Below are positions 32,256-42,338 of a stretch of 64,000 nucleotides of DNA, piece after piece. This DNA is from Symbiobacterium thermophilum. Lineage in GTDB: Bacteria; Bacillota; Sulfobacillia; DYFQ01. Within the stretch, counting starts at the first letter, position 1. Each line of letters begins with the position of its first letter. The stretch is taken from contig DYFQ01000003.1 of NCBI GenBank assembly GCA_020725105.1, forward strand, positions 1 through 64,000, given 5' to 3'. A program made the position numbers and the translations under genes. Below the pieces are notes generated by a model. The model did no database searches and was not told the DNA's origin. It worked only from the letters and a program-made list of their open reading frames with translations.

Positions 32256-33719
32256 TTACTGGTGAGGCCCGATGGCGACCTCTCCCTGTTGCGACAGATA
32301 GAGCGTGCAGGGCGGAAGCTCGTCCCTCACCAGCATGACGGCCTGACCGATGATCACCCGCACCCCCGGGAAGATGGTTCCGGAGACCCGGAGCCGGCCC
32401 AGGGGCCGGGCCTTGATCTGTTCCTCGATGGCCTGACGCTCCCGCACCAGCCTGGCCTGTTCCTGAAGCAGCCGGTAGTGGCTCCGGCTGAGCTTCAGGA
32501 GCATCTCCTGGCCGGCAGGGTGCCCGGGCTCCCCTGACTGCCTGACCCTGGCCAGGGCAAACGCCAGGCGCTCAATATTCTTTTCGGCGTCTTCGATGGC
32601 GCGCTGCACCGCGTGGAGCCGCTCCCGGAGCTCCAGGTCAATCCCGACCTCCACCTCGGTGTGGGTGCCCAGTGACGAGCCCAGCACCTTGCAGTGGACG
32701 TCCCCCTGGCAGCGGATGGCGCCGCCGACGATCAGGCCTTTCTTGCCGTTCACCACCACCCGGCCCCGGGCCACCACCTGGCTGTGCATGAAGGCCTCGC
32801 CGACCTCCACGTCGCCGCCCACCTGGACGGTGGCGTTCTCGATGAACTTGGCGATGAGGTTCCGGCCGGCCTCGACCCGCCCCTTGGACCGGCCCTGGAT
32901 CCCGCTCTTGACCAGGATGTCGTGGCCGGCTACCAGGGTCGCCGAGTCCACCAGGCCGCCCACCTCGATGTCGGACTCCGCCTTGATGACGAAACCGTCC
33001 TGGACGTTGCCGCGCACCACCACGCTGCCCACGAAGTCGATGTTGCCGGTGGAGAAGTCGACGTGGCCCTTGACCTCGTGCACGGGGTAGACGCCCACCC
33101 GGTTCCTGGCCAGCAAGATCACCTGACCGGCCCGGGTGGCCACCAGCTGGGTCCCGTCGGCCGCAAGCTCCACGTTCTTGCCGGGAATCAGCGGCACGTC
33201 CCGGCCCGGCCGCTGGCGGATGGGCTCTCCGGTGACCGCCACCCCGGGCTCGCCCTCGGTGGGCGGGTGCTTCACCACCAGGACCTGCCCGGGGCTGACG
33301 TTCTCGATGAGATTCAAATTGTAGAAATCCACCCGGCCGTCTTCCAGCTGCTGGGGCCGCCCGCGGTCCCCGTCGGCCCGGAACCCGTACTCGAGCCTGG
33401 CGTCCTCGCCGTTGGTCGGCTGCACGCCGCGGGCCACGACCGCGGGCTCCGCCGGCTGTTCCGCCACGGCCCTGGCCAGGGCGTCGGGGTCGATGCCGAA
33501 GCTCACGCCCGCCTCGGCCAGGCTCCGCCGGGCCAGCTCCAGGTCGGCCGGTTTTCCCCCGGGCTCGGGAGGATAGATGGTCAGCGTCGCCGACAGCCGG
33601 TCGCTGGCCACCTTGACGGCGACTCTTCCGTCCAGGGGCTTCTTTTCCGGCACGGGCCCGGGCGCGGGGCCGGCCGCCGCCTGCTCGGTGGTGACCTCGG
33701 AAACAGGTTGTTCCGTCAT
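32256..33719 (-). CDS. FapA family (DUF342) protein
   Basis: 'VDFYNLNLIENVSPGQVLVVKHPPTEGEPGVAVTGEPI', repeated beta-helix segment 'GSVVVRGNVQDGFVIKAESDIEVGGLVDSA'. Confidence 0.88.
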   Translation of the reverse strand: MTEQPVSEVTTEQAAAGPAPGPVPEKKPLDGRVAVKVASDRLSATLTIYPPEPGGKPADLELARRSLAEAGVSFGIDPDALARAVAEQPAEPAVVARGVQPTNGEDARLEYGFRADGDRGRPQQLEDGRVDFYNLNLIENVSPGQVLVVKHPPTEGEPGVAVTGEPIRQRPGRDVPLIPGKNVELAADGTQLVATRAGQVILLARNRVGVYPVHEVKGHVDFSTGNIDFVGSVVVRGNVQDGFVIKAESDIEVGGLVDSATLVAGHDILVKSGIQGRSKGRVEAGRNLIAKFIENATVQVGGDVEVGEAFMHSQVVARGRVVVNGKKGLIVGGAIRCQGDVHCKVLGSSLGTHTEVEVGIDLELRERLHAVQRAIEDAEKNIERLAFALARVRQSGEPGHPAGQEMLLKLSRSHYRLLQEQARLVRERQAIEEQIKARPLGRLRVSGTIFPGVRVIIGQAVMLVRDELPPCTLYLSQQGEVAIGPHQ

Positions 33720-34501
33720 AGCAGGTCATCCCTATCCCGGCCCAGCCAGGCGCGGAGCCTCAACAGCGCCTTCCCGTGAAGCTGTGAGATGCGGGACTGG
33801 CTGACGCCCAGCACCTGGCTGATTTCCTTTGCCGTGAGCCCCTCGTAGTAGTAAAGCGTGACGACCAGCCGTTCTTTCTCCGGTAGCCGTTCAATGGCTT
33901 CCGCCATCACCCGTTTCCGCTCTTGCCGGTGGGCGTAAAGCTCCGGGTTGGGCGAGGTCTTGTCCTCGATGGTCTCCACCGGCTGCAGGTTGTTCTCCGG
34001 GTTCTCGTCGCCGGGCCACAGGTCGTCCAGGGAGACGATGGACAGCCGGTTCACCTCGCCCAGGAGGACGTAAAGCTCCGCCACGGCGATGCCCATGGCC
34101 CGGGCCACCTCCTCGTCGGTGACCAGGCGGCCCAGCCGTTGCTCAAGAGCCTGATATGTCCGCTCGAGTTCCTTGACCCGCCGCCGCACCGAATGGGGGA
34201 TCCAGTCCGTGGCCCGGAGCCCGTCCAGGATGGCGCCCCTGATCCGGGAGATGGCATAGGTCTCGAACTTGACCCCCCGGCCTGGGTCGAACTTCTCGAT
34301 GGCGTCCAGCAGCCCGAAGATGCCAAAGCTGATCAGGTCGTCCACCTCCACGTTGGGAGGGAGGCCGATGGCCATCCGCCCGGCCACGTACTTCACCAGG
34401 GGGGCGTGCTCCAGGATCAGCTGCTCCCTGGCCCTGGCGTCGCCGGTCTCCTTGTACCGCGTCCAGGCGTCGCGCTGCGCTCTGGCACCCAGGCTACTCA
34501 T
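33716..34501 (-). CDS. sigD: RNA polymerase sigma factor for flagellar operon (sigma-28)
   Basis: 'ALVKYVAGRMAIGLPPNVEVDDLISFGIFGLLDAIEKFDPGRGVKFETYAISRIRGAILDGLRATDWIP'. Confidence 0.95.
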   Translation of the reverse strand: MSSLGARAQRDAWTRYKETGDARAREQLILEHAPLVKYVAGRMAIGLPPNVEVDDLISFGIFGLLDAIEKFDPGRGVKFETYAISRIRGAILDGLRATDWIPHSVRRRVKELERTYQALEQRLGRLVTDEEVARAMGIAVAELYVLLGEVNRLSIVSLDDLWPGDENPENNLQPVETIEDKTSPNPELYAHRQERKRVMAEAIERLPEKERLVVTLYYYEGLTAKEISQVLGVSQSRISQLHGKALLRLRAWLGRDRDDLL

Positions 34502-34554
34502 GCAAAGCCCTCCCACGTGGCGGCCGGCGACCGCCGTGCCGCCGCCTCAGGCCC

Positions 34555-34875
34555 TCAGCTCGCCGCCCGCCGGCCGGACCCCTCGCCTGCCACCGGCGGC
34601 GCCGGCTGGTCCCGGGCTGCTTCGCCGGAGCCGACCACGAGGTTGATCCGCTGACCCCGCTGGACCGGTCGCCCGGCGGATCCGGTCTCCGGTGCCTCGG
34701 GAACCGAGGCGCTCAGGATGAACCCCAGCGCCCGCTCGACTCCCGCCCCCACGACCCAGAACACCAGGGCTGCCAGGAGGCCCCGGAGGGCCAGCCCGTG
34801 AGGGGTGACCCCTGCCAGCCAGGAACTCACCACCGTCACCAGGCAGGCGCTGCCGCCGAGCCCCCGGGCGACCAC
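34555..34875 (-). CDS. Small hypothetical membrane protein between ycgR and sigD
   Basis: 106 aa ORF with two hydrophobic segments, in operon. Confidence 0.5.
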   Translation of the reverse strand: MVARGLGGSACLVTVVSSWLAGVTPHGLALRGLLAALVFWVVGAGVERALGFILSASVPEAPETGSAGRPVQRGQRINLVVGSGEAARDQPAPPVAGEGSGRRAAS

Positions 34876-34878
34876 CGG

Positions 34879-35574
34879 TTACAAAAGCCCCTTCTTTCGC
34901 AGTTCGCGCTGCTGCTGGAAGACGAAGTTCACCAGGTAGTGCTGCTCCTTGAGCTCAAGGCCCAGAAAGTTCACGCCCAGGGCCACCACGTCCGGCCCCA
35001 GTTCCGGGGGCGCCGGCTCTCGCCGGACCACCTCCCCCAGCGCCAGAAAGCACTCGCCCGGCCGGAGTTCGACCTCGAGTTCCACGATGGTGCCGCGGGG
35101 CAGCGGCGCGCTGGTCAGCACGTGGGCCCCGCCGGCGGAGACGTCGCGCGTGCGGCCGTGATGGCAGGCCAGCCCCTCTTCGGCAGCGGCCTCTTCGCCG
35201 GGCAGCGCCAGCACCCGGAGCCTGACCGGCAGGCTCAGGGCCAGACGGACAAACTCACGGCGCTGGATGCGAACCACTTGCTCCGGCCGCTCCAGCTCCA
35301 GCTGGGGCGCGGGACGCAGAATGCGTCCCCGCACCCGGGTGACAAACCGGTATAGCGCCGCGTCGTCAGCGTAGGCCACCTCCACCGGCGTTCCCCGCGG
35401 CAGGTCGACCAGCGCCCCCTCCGCCGTAGGGTGGGCCACGACGATGGCTTGCCGGTTCACGTCCTCGACCCGGCTGGCAAGGGACTGGCGCCGGCCGTCC
35501 CCTCCCACCGCCACGCGCAGTTGCAGCCGCTGGTTCACCAGGATGTCGCGAAAGGGGACGATCTCCCGGTTCAC
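34879..35574 (-). CDS. ycgR: PilZ domain flagellar brake protein (YcgR/YpfB-like)
   Basis: PilZN plus PilZ: 'QRREFVRLALSLPVRLRV' and 'TRDVSAGGAHVLTSAPLPRG'; GTG 35574 overlaps the flhF stop. Confidence 0.88.
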   Translation of the reverse strand: MNREIVPFRDILVNQRLQLRVAVGGDGRRQSLASRVEDVNRQAIVVAHPTAEGALVDLPRGTPVEVAYADDAALYRFVTRVRGRILRPAPQLELERPEQVVRIQRREFVRLALSLPVRLRVLALPGEEAAAEEGLACHHGRTRDVSAGGAHVLTSAPLPRGTIVELEVELRPGECFLALGEVVRREPAPPELGPDVVALGVNFLGLELKEQHYLVNFVFQQQRELRKKGLL

Positions 35575-36683
35575 CGTCCCGCGACCCCCTGAACCTCCCG
35601 GCTGCCGGCCTCCTGAGCCCCGGTGGCCGGAGCCGCGGCCGGCCACGCTGTTTCCCTGAGGCACCACCGAACCAGTTTTTCCCAGGAAAATACGGCCAGA
35701 TCCTCGGGGACGTGCGGCCCGAGCGACCAGTAGCTGAAGGGAACCGCCACCCGGGCGCTCAGGTTGATCAGGTTGCCCCGGTAGGCGGCCTCATCCACCC
35801 GGGTGGGGACCAGGTCCGTGACCCCCAGGGGCTGGAACCTGGACACCGTGTGCGCGGCTTCGGCCACTCCGGTGGTGGCGGGCAGGCACAGCAGCACCCG
35901 GTGGGGCGCCAGCGACTCCGCCAGACCTCTCAGTTGAGCCAGGTGCATCAGGTTCCCGGGGTTCGCTCCGGGGCTGTCCACCAGCACCAGGTCGGCGGCG
36001 CCGGCCTGGCTCATCGCGGCGTCAAGCTCCCCGGCCGTGGCGGCATGGTACAGCGGGAGGTCCAGGATGCCGGCAAACGCTTCCAGCTGGGCGGCGGCCC
36101 CGGCCCGGACGCTGTCCGCGTTGACCAGGCTCACGCTGGCGCCCTGCAACAGGCTGAACTGGGCGGCCAGCTTGGCCACGAGGGTGGTCTTGCCGGAACC
36201 CGACGGGCCGGCCACCAGCACCACCGTGGGCCTGGCTTCCAGCCCTACCGGCCTCGGCCGGCCGGCCTCCCCCTCCAGGACCTCGGCGAGGGCCGAGGGC
36301 GCCAGGTCCGGCGAGACCTGGTTGCCGTGGCGGTCCGCCAGTGACGCGCCGAGCGCCCGGGCAAGAACCTCCTCCACGCCGTGGGCCACCAGGCGGCCCA
36401 CGATGGTCTCCACCGCCAGGACCGGAGCGGGAGAGCGGTCCGCGTCCCCCGCCGCCGGGCGCGCCGGCCCGTGGGCCGGGCCGACAGCGGCCGGGTTCTG
36501 TGCCCGCCGCCCGGCTTCGGGCCGGTGCTCGGGCGCTGCCGCAACCTCTCCCCGGGCCGCGGTGACCTCAACGCCGCCCGGCCGGACGCTCGAGTTCAGG
36601 ATCACCGCGTCCGGGCCGAGTTCGGCCCTGACCCGGGCCATGGCCTCGGCGACCGTTGGTGCCGCCACCTTCTTGATCCTCAT
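35571..36683 (-). CDS. flhF: Flagellar biosynthesis SRP-like GTPase FlhF
   Basis: 'MRIKKVAAPTVAEAMARVRAELGPDAVILNSS', 'VLVAGPSGSGKTTLVAKLAAQF'. Confidence 0.92.
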   Translation of the reverse strand: MRIKKVAAPTVAEAMARVRAELGPDAVILNSSVRPGGVEVTAARGEVAAAPEHRPEAGRRAQNPAAVGPAHGPARPAAGDADRSPAPVLAVETIVGRLVAHGVEEVLARALGASLADRHGNQVSPDLAPSALAEVLEGEAGRPRPVGLEARPTVVLVAGPSGSGKTTLVAKLAAQFSLLQGASVSLVNADSVRAGAAAQLEAFAGILDLPLYHAATAGELDAAMSQAGAADLVLVDSPGANPGNLMHLAQLRGLAESLAPHRVLLCLPATTGVAEAAHTVSRFQPLGVTDLVPTRVDEAAYRGNLINLSARVAVPFSYWSLGPHVPEDLAVFSWEKLVRWCLRETAWPAAAPATGAQEAGSREVQGVAGR

Positions 36684-38743
36684 GCCCGCACCACTCCGAT
36701 GGCCTCAATTTCAACATCGGGTTCCAGCTCGGCGTAGGACAGCACCACCAGCCGGGGCAGCGCCCGCTCCGTCAGCCGCTTGAAGTACAGGCGGATGACC
36801 GGGGAGCAGAGCACGATGGGCCGGGCGCCCCGGGCCACGAGCCCCTCCACCGCCGCGGCGAGGGACTCCAGCGCCCGGCGGGCGGTGGCCGGCTCCAGGG
36901 CCAGCACCGCCCCGGCGTCGCGGTGCTCCACCGCGTCGGCGATGGCGCGCTCGAGGGCCGGGTCGAGGGTGATAACCGGCACCCGGCCCTCGTGCAGGCC
37001 GTAGCGCCGGGTGATGTAGCGGGCCAGCGCCTGGCGGGCCGCCTCGGTCAGGAGGTCGGGGTCCTTCGTCACCCTGGCCCGGTCGGCCAGCACCTCCAGC
37101 ACGGCGGGAAGGTCCCGGATGCTGATGCCCTCCCGCAAGAGGTTCTGCAGGACTTTCTGGACCTCGCCGAGGGGCAGGAGGTTGGGCACCAGTTCCTCCA
37201 CCACGGCGGGGTGGTCTTGCTTCACCCGGTCCAGGAGCGTCTGGACCTCCTGCCGGGACAGCAGTTCGTGGGCGTGGCGCCGGCAGATCTCGGTCAGGTG
37301 GGTCGCCAGGACCGACGCCGGGTCGACCACCGTGTACCCCAGGAGTTCGGCCCGCTCTTTCTGGTCCGCCGCCACCCAGATGGCCGGCAGGCCGAAGGCG
37401 GGCTCGCGGGTCTGGATGCCGTCCAGGTCGGCCTCCTGCTCGGTGGGGGCCATGGCCAGAAAGCGCTCCAGGTATAGCTCGCCCCGGCCCACCTCCACCC
37501 CGCGGATGCGGATGGCGTAGACGTGGGGTTCCAGTTGCATGTTGTCCATGATCCGGATGGGTGGCACGATAAAGCCCAGTTCCAGGGCGAGTTGCCGCCG
37601 GATCAGGCCCACCCGTTGCCCCAGATCCCCGGTGGCCGGATCGGCCAGCGGGATCAGCCCGTAACCGAGTTCGATCTCCAGGGGATCCACTCGCAGCAGG
37701 CCCAGCACCCGGTCGGGCTGCTTGAGCGCCTCGTCTTCCCGGCTCCGGGCCTGCTCGGCCGCTTCCTGCCGGGCCAGCCGATCCACCTCGGTCATGACCA
37801 GACCCATCCCTCCCGAAGCGGCGGCCAGGATCACAAAGGGCAGCCAGGGCAGGCCGGGCATGATGGCCAGGGTCCCCAGCAGCCCGGCCGCGATGTACAG
37901 CGCCCGCGGCCGTGACAGCAGCTGCCCCGTCAGGTCCTGGCCCAGGTTGGCCTCGGAGGCCGCCCGGGTGACGACGATGCCGGTGGCGGTCGAGATCAGC
38001 AGTGCCGGGATCTGGGTCACCAGCCCGTCGCCCACCGTCAGGAGCGAGTAGCGCTGCAGGGCCTGCTCCACGGCGAGCCCCCGCTGCCACACGCCGATGG
38101 CGAACCCGCCCAGCAGGTTGATGATGGTGATGATCACCGCCGCGATGGCGTCGCCCTTCACGAACTTGGCCGCGCCGTCCATCGCGCCATAGAAGTCGGC
38201 CTCCCGCTCGATCTCCCGCCGCCGCTTGCGGGCGTCGTCCTCGGTGATCAGCCCCGCGTTGAGGTCGGCGTCGATGGCCATCTGCTTGCCGGGCATGGCG
38301 TCCAGGGTGAACCTGGCCGCCACCTCGGCCACCCGCTCGGCGCCCCTGGTGATGACCACGAACTGGATGATGGCCAGGATCAGGAAGACCACGAAGCCGA
38401 CCACCGGGTTGCCGCCGACCACGAACTCGCCGAAGGACCGGATGATCCGTCCCGCCTCCCCGTGGAGGAGGATCAGCCGGGTCGACGACACGTTCAGCGC
38501 CAGGCGGAACAGGGTGGTCACCAGCAGGAGCGAGGGGAAGATGGAAAACTCCAGGGGCTCCTGGGTGTACATGGCCACCAGCAGCACCAGCAGGGCCACC
38601 GTCAGGTTCAGCGACAGGAGCAGGTCCAGCAGGGCCGGGGGCAGCGGCACCACCATCATGACCACCATGGCCACCACGGCCGCGGCGATCACGACGTCCG
38701 CGTGCTTCAGGACCCGCTGAACGATCAGGACGCCTTCGCGCAC
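36680..38743 (-). CDS. flhA: Flagellar biosynthesis protein FlhA
   Basis: 'FVVITRGAERVAEVAARFTLDAMPGKQMAIDADLNAGLITEDDARKRRREIEREADFYGAMDGAAKFVKGDAIA'. Confidence 0.97.
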   Translation of the reverse strand: MREGVLIVQRVLKHADVVIAAAVVAMVVMMVVPLPPALLDLLLSLNLTVALLVLLVAMYTQEPLEFSIFPSLLLVTTLFRLALNVSSTRLILLHGEAGRIIRSFGEFVVGGNPVVGFVVFLILAIIQFVVITRGAERVAEVAARFTLDAMPGKQMAIDADLNAGLITEDDARKRRREIEREADFYGAMDGAAKFVKGDAIAAVIITIINLLGGFAIGVWQRGLAVEQALQRYSLLTVGDGLVTQIPALLISTATGIVVTRAASEANLGQDLTGQLLSRPRALYIAAGLLGTLAIMPGLPWLPFVILAAASGGMGLVMTEVDRLARQEAAEQARSREDEALKQPDRVLGLLRVDPLEIELGYGLIPLADPATGDLGQRVGLIRRQLALELGFIVPPIRIMDNMQLEPHVYAIRIRGVEVGRGELYLERFLAMAPTEQEADLDGIQTREPAFGLPAIWVAADQKERAELLGYTVVDPASVLATHLTEICRRHAHELLSRQEVQTLLDRVKQDHPAVVEELVPNLLPLGEVQKVLQNLLREGISIRDLPAVLEVLADRARVTKDPDLLTEAARQALARYITRRYGLHEGRVPVITLDPALERAIADAVEHRDAGAVLALEPATARRALESLAAAVEGLVARGARPIVLCSPVIRLYFKRLTERALPRLVVLSYAELEPDVEIEAIGVVRA

Positions 38744-38755
38744 CCCTGTTCCTCC

Positions 38756-39859
38756 TTACCTGCCCGCCGCCGGGCTCTGCCCGGGCGGCGCCACCTGGCG
38801 CGGCAGCCGGCCGGTCAGCCGGTAGACGAAGGCCAGCACCTCGGCGACGGCCCGGTACAGTTCGGCCGGAATCACCCGCCCCACCTCGCACAGGCGGTAG
38901 AGCGCCTGGGCCAGCGGCGGGTTCTGCACCAGCGGCACCTGGTGCTCGGCAGCCAGCCGGCGGATGCGCTCCGCCAGGTGGCCCTGGCCCTTGGCCACGA
39001 CCCGTGGCGCGTCCGCCACGGCCGGGTCGTACTGCAGGGCCACCGCCAGGTGGACCGGGTTGGTGACCACCACGTCGGCCCGGGGAACCGCGGCCATCAT
39101 CCGCCTGGTGGCCAGTTGCCGCTGGCGCTCCCGGATGCGCGCCCGGACGTGGGGGTGGCCCTCGGTCTCCTTGAACTCCTCCTTGACCTCCTGGCGGGTC
39201 ATCCGGAGGCTCTGCTCGTACTCCCAGCGCTGGTACGCCAAGTCGAGCACGCCCATGACCAGGAGCGCCAGGCCCGCCCGCCAGGCCACCCGCTGGGCGA
39301 TCACGCCCAGCACCGGCAGGGCGGCCCTGGGTTCCATTCCCACCAGGTCCGGCAGGCGGGCCGCCTCCCCGGCCACCGCCAGGTAGGTCACGTAGCCGAC
39401 CACCAGGACCTTGGCGAGGGCCTTTATCAGTTCCACGCCGGCCCGCCGGGAAAACATCCGGCGCAGGCCGGCCACGGGGTCGAGCCGGCTCAGGCTGGGC
39501 GCCACCGGATCCAGCGATACCAGAAACCCCACCTGGGCGACGCTCGTGGCCGCGCCGGCGAGCATCACCGTGGCCAGCAGCGGCAGGACCAGGCCCAAGC
39601 CCAGCCACGCCCAGGCCGAAAAGGCCTGCTGGAAGTCGGCGACCGCCCACTCCCGCGCCGGCAGGGCCCCCAGGGTGGAACGGGCCAGGGTCTGAAGGGA
39701 GTCCCACGCGGCCGGCCCGGTCCAGCGGAGGGCAAGAAGGCCGGCCAGGAGCACCGCGGCGGAGGTGAGTTCCGGGCTGCGGGCGGTGTGGCCGCGCTGG
39801 CGGGCCTTTTGCCGCTTGCGCGGGGTAGCCCGCTCTTTCCGCTCCTGACTGGTGTCCAT
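38756..39859 (-). CDS. flhB: Flagellar biosynthesis protein FlhB
   Basis: 'RMTRQEVKEEFKETEGHPHVRARIRERQRQLATRRMMAAVPRADVVVTNPVHLAVALQYDP' (NPxH). Confidence 0.96.
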   Translation of the reverse strand: MDTSQERKERATPRKRQKARQRGHTARSPELTSAAVLLAGLLALRWTGPAAWDSLQTLARSTLGALPAREWAVADFQQAFSAWAWLGLGLVLPLLATVMLAGAATSVAQVGFLVSLDPVAPSLSRLDPVAGLRRMFSRRAGVELIKALAKVLVVGYVTYLAVAGEAARLPDLVGMEPRAALPVLGVIAQRVAWRAGLALLVMGVLDLAYQRWEYEQSLRMTRQEVKEEFKETEGHPHVRARIRERQRQLATRRMMAAVPRADVVVTNPVHLAVALQYDPAVADAPRVVAKGQGHLAERIRRLAAEHQVPLVQNPPLAQALYRLCEVGRVIPAELYRAVAEVLAFVYRLTGRLPRQVAPPGQSPAAGR

Positions 39860-39922
39860 CGCCGCCCTCCTTTCCCTGCCGGATCCCCGGCGCCTCGGCC
39901 TGCGGCCGCGGCAACACCGGGC

Positions 39923-40711
39923 TCAACGCGCCAGGATGCCGATGACCGCCTCAAGCTGGCGGCCGAGTCCCTCCAGGAGCCCTGCCAGCAGCGCCACGGT
40001 GAACGGAAGCACCAGCGCCAGCACAGCGAGGCCCACCGCGGCCTGCACCGGCAGGCCCACCACGAACACGTTCATCTGCGGCACCGTCCGGCTCACGATC
40101 CCCAGGGCCAGGTTTACGAGGAAGATGGCCGCCATCACCGGCGCGGCCAGTTGCAGCGCGAACACGAACAGCTGGCCCAGGAGCCCCACCACGTTCCCGG
40201 TAAGCTCCGGCGCCCAGCGGGCCTGGCCCGGGGGCAGCACCCGGAAGCTCCCGGCCAGGGCGCGGATGACCACGTGGTGGCCGTTGAGCCCGAGAAACAC
40301 CAGCAGCGCCAGGAGGTTCTTGAAGCTTCCCACCAGCGGCAGCTGGTGGCCGAACTCGGGGTCGATGACGTTCACGATGCCAAAGCCCAGTTCGAAGTCG
40401 ATGATCTGGCCGGCCACCTGCGCGGCCACGAAGAGGAGCAGCGCCGCGAATCCCAGCAGCAGCCCGACCCCGACCTCTCCCAGCACCCACAGGCCGTAGG
40501 CCCACAGGTGGGCCGGCACGCCTTGTGGCGGCGCGGCCACCACCGGCAGGAGCACCAGGGCCAGGATCAGTGCCAGGCCCGCCTTCAGTTGCACCGGCAC
40601 GTCCCTGCCGCCCAGCACCGGCGTGGCGGCAAAGATGGCCGACACCCGCGCCAGGACCAGCAGGAACACGGTGAACTCCTCGTAAAGGCCCAGCGGCCAG
40701 CCGGCGCTCAC
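39923..40711 (-). CDS. fliR: Flagellar biosynthetic protein FliR
   Basis: 'ATPVLGGRDVPVQLKAGLALILALVLLPVV' and C-terminal 'VGLPVQAAVGLAVLALVLPF'. Confidence 0.93.
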   Translation of the reverse strand: MSAGWPLGLYEEFTVFLLVLARVSAIFAATPVLGGRDVPVQLKAGLALILALVLLPVVAAPPQGVPAHLWAYGLWVLGEVGVGLLLGFAALLLFVAAQVAGQIIDFELGFGIVNVIDPEFGHQLPLVGSFKNLLALLVFLGLNGHHVVIRALAGSFRVLPPGQARWAPELTGNVVGLLGQLFVFALQLAAPVMAAIFLVNLALGIVSRTVPQMNVFVVGLPVQAAVGLAVLALVLPFTVALLAGLLEGLGRQLEAVIGILAR

Positions 40712-40723
40712 GGCCCCACCCCG

Positions 40724-40993
40724 TCACCGGATGAAGCCCGCCAGGTTGCCCAGCAGGCCCCCCGCGAACTCCACCATCGTCTGCATCATCCAGGGCCCGA
40801 ACACGAGGCCGGCGACGAAGACCACGATGACCTTGGGCACGAAGGTCAGCGTCTGTTCCTGAATTTGTGTCGCGGCCTGCAACAGGCTGATGAAGACGCC
40901 CACCGCCATGGCCAGCCCCAGCATGGGCGCGGCCACCACGAGCACCGTCCACAGGGCCTGCCGGCCCAGCGACACCACAAGCTCCTGGGGCAC
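40724..40993 (-). CDS. fliQ: Flagellar biosynthesis protein FliQ
   Basis: 'GVFISLLQAATQIQEQTLTFVPKVIVVFVAGLVFGPWMM'. Confidence 0.96.
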   Translation of the reverse strand: MPQELVVSLGRQALWTVLVVAAPMLGLAMAVGVFISLLQAATQIQEQTLTFVPKVIVVFVAGLVFGPWMMQTMVEFAGGLLGNLAGFIR

Positions 40994-41016
40994 CGGCCGT
41001 CACCTCTTCCCACCGC

Positions 41017-41808
41017 TCACTGGAAGCTCACAACCAGGGAGCGCACCACCAGGTACCACCCGTCCACCAGCACGAACAACACGATCTTGAACGGCAGCGA
41101 CACCATCATCGGTGGCAGCATCAACATGCCCATGGACATCAGGGTGCTGGCCACGATCATGTCGATCACAATGAAGGGCACGAAGATGACAAACCCCATC
41201 TGGAACGCCGTCTTCAGTTCGGAAATGGCGAAAGCCGGGATCAAGAGGTGTAGCGGCACCTCTTCCTGTGTCTGGGGCCGGGAAGCCCCGGCAACGCTCA
41301 AGAACAGGGCCAGGTCCTTCTCGCGGGTCTGCCGCAGCATGAAAGCCCTGACGGGCTCGGCGGCCCGGTCGAGGGCCTGGGCCTGGTCGATCTCGCCGGC
41401 CAGGTAGGGTTGGAGCGCCTGGGCGTTCACCTGGCTCCACACGGGCGCCATGATGAAGAAGGTCAGGAACAGGGCCAGCCCGACCAGCACCTGGTTGGGC
41501 GGGATCTGCTGGCTGGCCAGGGCGTTCCGCACGAACCCCAGCACCACCACGATCCGGGTGAACGACGTCATCAGGATCAGCATGGCGGGGGCCAGGCTCA
41601 GCACCGTGAGCAAGAAAAGGATCTGGAGGCTGGTAGCCACCTCCTGGGGGCTTTCCGCCGGCCGCAGCCCTATGTTCAGGCTGGGCAGGGCCGGAGGCTC
41701 GGCCCAGGCCACGCCCGAAGCCATGGCCAGCACCCCAAGGAACAGGGTGAACCCCAGCACCCCGCGGCAGCCTGCCGCCGGCGTCCGGCACCCGCCCCGG
41801 CGGGCCAT
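41017..41808 (-). CDS. fliP: Flagellar biosynthetic protein FliP
   Basis: 'LILMTSFTRIVVVLGFVRNALASQQIPPNQVLVGLALFLTFFIM', 'FQMGFVIFVPFIVIDMIVASTLMSMGMLMLPPMMVSLPFKI'. Confidence 0.97.
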   Translation of the reverse strand: MARRGGCRTPAAGCRGVLGFTLFLGVLAMASGVAWAEPPALPSLNIGLRPAESPQEVATSLQILFLLTVLSLAPAMLILMTSFTRIVVVLGFVRNALASQQIPPNQVLVGLALFLTFFIMAPVWSQVNAQALQPYLAGEIDQAQALDRAAEPVRAFMLRQTREKDLALFLSVAGASRPQTQEEVPLHLLIPAFAISELKTAFQMGFVIFVPFIVIDMIVASTLMSMGMLMLPPMMVSLPFKIVLFVLVDGWYLVVRSLVVSFQ

Positions 41809-42320
41809 CAGGCGCTACCCTCCTGCCGGCGAGAATGCCATAGCTCCCGCGCGGCGCGAAGCCGGCTCACCGAGCGGGCCAGGCGTGCCGCCGCGCCGGC
41901 CGGGCTTGAAGCCTCCCGGCCCGTTCGACGGCCGTTGAACCGGGTCCACCAGGCCGCGGCCCGGTCGGAGATGACCCGCCAGAGGTGCTCGGCTCCGGGC
42001 CGGGACGCGGCGGTCGGGGCCCCTTCCTGGCCTTCAAGGCAGGCCGCCAGTTCGTCCCTGGAAAAGGATGCCAGCAGCGAGACGTTTTGCTCCGCAAAGC
42101 CGACCACCAGGAACCGGCCCGCCACCTCCACCAGGCCGACGCCCCGGTGGGGACCCAGTCCCATGGCGTCCACCAGCCTGAGATACCGCCCCGGGCGGCC
42201 CGAGCCGAAGCGCCGGGCCATGAGCCGGGTCACCCAGTACGCCAGGCCGATCACCAGCGCCGTCACCAGCAGGAACTCAAGCAGCTGGCCGGCGGGAAGC
42301 AAGGCCTCCTTGCCCGTCAC
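41808..42320 (-). CDS. fliO: Flagellar biosynthetic protein FliO
   Basis: TM segment plus 'RYLRLVDAMGLGPHRGVGLVEVAGRFLVVGFAEQNVSLLASF'. Confidence 0.85.
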   Translation of the reverse strand: MTGKEALLPAGQLLEFLLVTALVIGLAYWVTRLMARRFGSGRPGRYLRLVDAMGLGPHRGVGLVEVAGRFLVVGFAEQNVSLLASFSRDELAACLEGQEGAPTAASRPGAEHLWRVISDRAAAWWTRFNGRRTGREASSPAGAAARLARSVSRLRAARELWHSRRQEGSA

Positions 42321-42338
42321 ACGCTCCCCCTCCCTGGG

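Noticed and set aside
36711-39926. 1071-aa minus-strand ORF overlapping flhA/flhB
   Set aside because: Out-of-frame shadow of flhA and flhB, whose correct frames have clear family motifs.
38462-41407. 981-aa plus-strand ORF rich in Q/H/P
   Set aside because: Antisense to flhA/flhB/fliR/fliQ; composition typical of spurious high-GC frames.
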